Origin: Desertibaculum subflavum
GTDB taxonomy: Bacteria > Pseudomonadota > Alphaproteobacteria > Ferrovibrionales > Ferrovibrionaceae
Assembly (NCBI GenBank): GCA_003576705.1
Contig: QOZS01000057.1
Span: forward strand, 1 to 33,977
DNA length: 33,977 nucleotides
Direction: 5' to 3'
Under the pieces are notes generated by a model, which was not told the origin of the DNA, made no database searches, and saw only the letters and a list, made by a program, of their open reading frames with translations. The position numbers and the translations under genes were made by a program. This document shows positions 33,478 through 33,977 of the stretch, piece by piece. The number at the start of each line of letters is the position of its first letter. The first letter of the stretch is position 1.

Positions 33478-33481
33478 CGCC

Positions 33482-33802
<321 letters not shown>

Positions 33803-33826
33803 GGCCGTCGCCCGTTGAAATCAGCA

Positions 33827-33847
33827 GGGGCCCGATGATCGGGCCCC
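33827..33847 (-). terminator. Hairpin between tuf and rpsJ
   Basis: GGGGCCCG and CGGGCCCC form an 8-bp GC stem around ATGAT. The minus strand after the stem reads TGCTGATTTCAACG, without a true T tract. It could be a partial terminator or attenuator that sets tuf apart from the ribosomal genes, or an RNA-processing site. Confidence 0.4.
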
Positions 33848-33861
33848 CGCAATCAGACTCG

Positions 33862-33977
<116 letters not shown>

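Overview
The window is GC-rich, densely coded bacterial chromosome, most likely from a motile alphaproteobacterium (possibly Rhodospirillales-like; order-level placement is a guess). Evidence: the ribosomal block runs secY-adk-rpsM with no rpmJ between secY and rpsM; there is an NDUFAF6-type squalene/phytoene synthase homologue; a REP palindrome of the kind scattered through alphaproteobacterial genomes lies at 7961-8049; and a CtrA-like box precedes motA. Almost every gene is on the minus strand.

Layout. (1) 1-345: the 5' part of an IS630-type insertion sequence running off the left edge; its apparent end falls on the stop codon of queF. (2) 344-3227 (minus): queF (queuosine synthesis), an RDD membrane protein, and the flagellar stator pair motA-motB. 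(3) 3308-6927 (minus): a membrane-anchored penicillin-acylase-type Ntn hydrolase coupled by a 4-nt overlap to a threonine ammonia-lyase with an ACT domain. (4) 7067-10763: a beta-hydroxyacid dehydrogenase (+), a REP element, a MetE-C-terminal-like methyltransferase (-), a pair of palindromic hairpins, a PaaI-type thioesterase (-) and a LysR regulator (-). (5) 11049-13255: Fe superoxide dismutase (+), a PuuD-like membrane protein (-), and the NDUFAF6-like protein (+). (6) 13252-16966 (minus): Do-type periplasmic protease, rarA and an RluC/D-type pseudouridine synthase, all joined by 4-nt start/stop overlaps. (7) 17053-19836: a GMC oxidoreductase (-), a GNAT acetyltransferase (-) and a divergent XRE-cupin regulator (+) with a palindromic operator over its promoter and start codon. 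(8) 19848-33977 (minus): the S10-spc-alpha ribosomal superoperon, from the 3' end of tuf through rpsJ to rpoA-rplQ, closed by a strong hairpin terminator.

The largest unit is translation machinery plus SecY, adenylate kinase and RNA polymerase alpha. The rest is housekeeping and small accessory metabolism. I found no CRISPR array, tRNA, rRNA, prophage or defence island, and no clear undescribed multi-gene system. The most unusual signals are a canonical EF-hand-type Ca-binding loop in the MotB linker, the CtrA-like site before motAB, the apparently leaderless, operator-overlapped XRE-cupin promoter, and a seven-proline run in ribosomal protein L15. No gene-free stretch exceeds 300 bases; the longest (10764-11048) holds the sodB promoter region.
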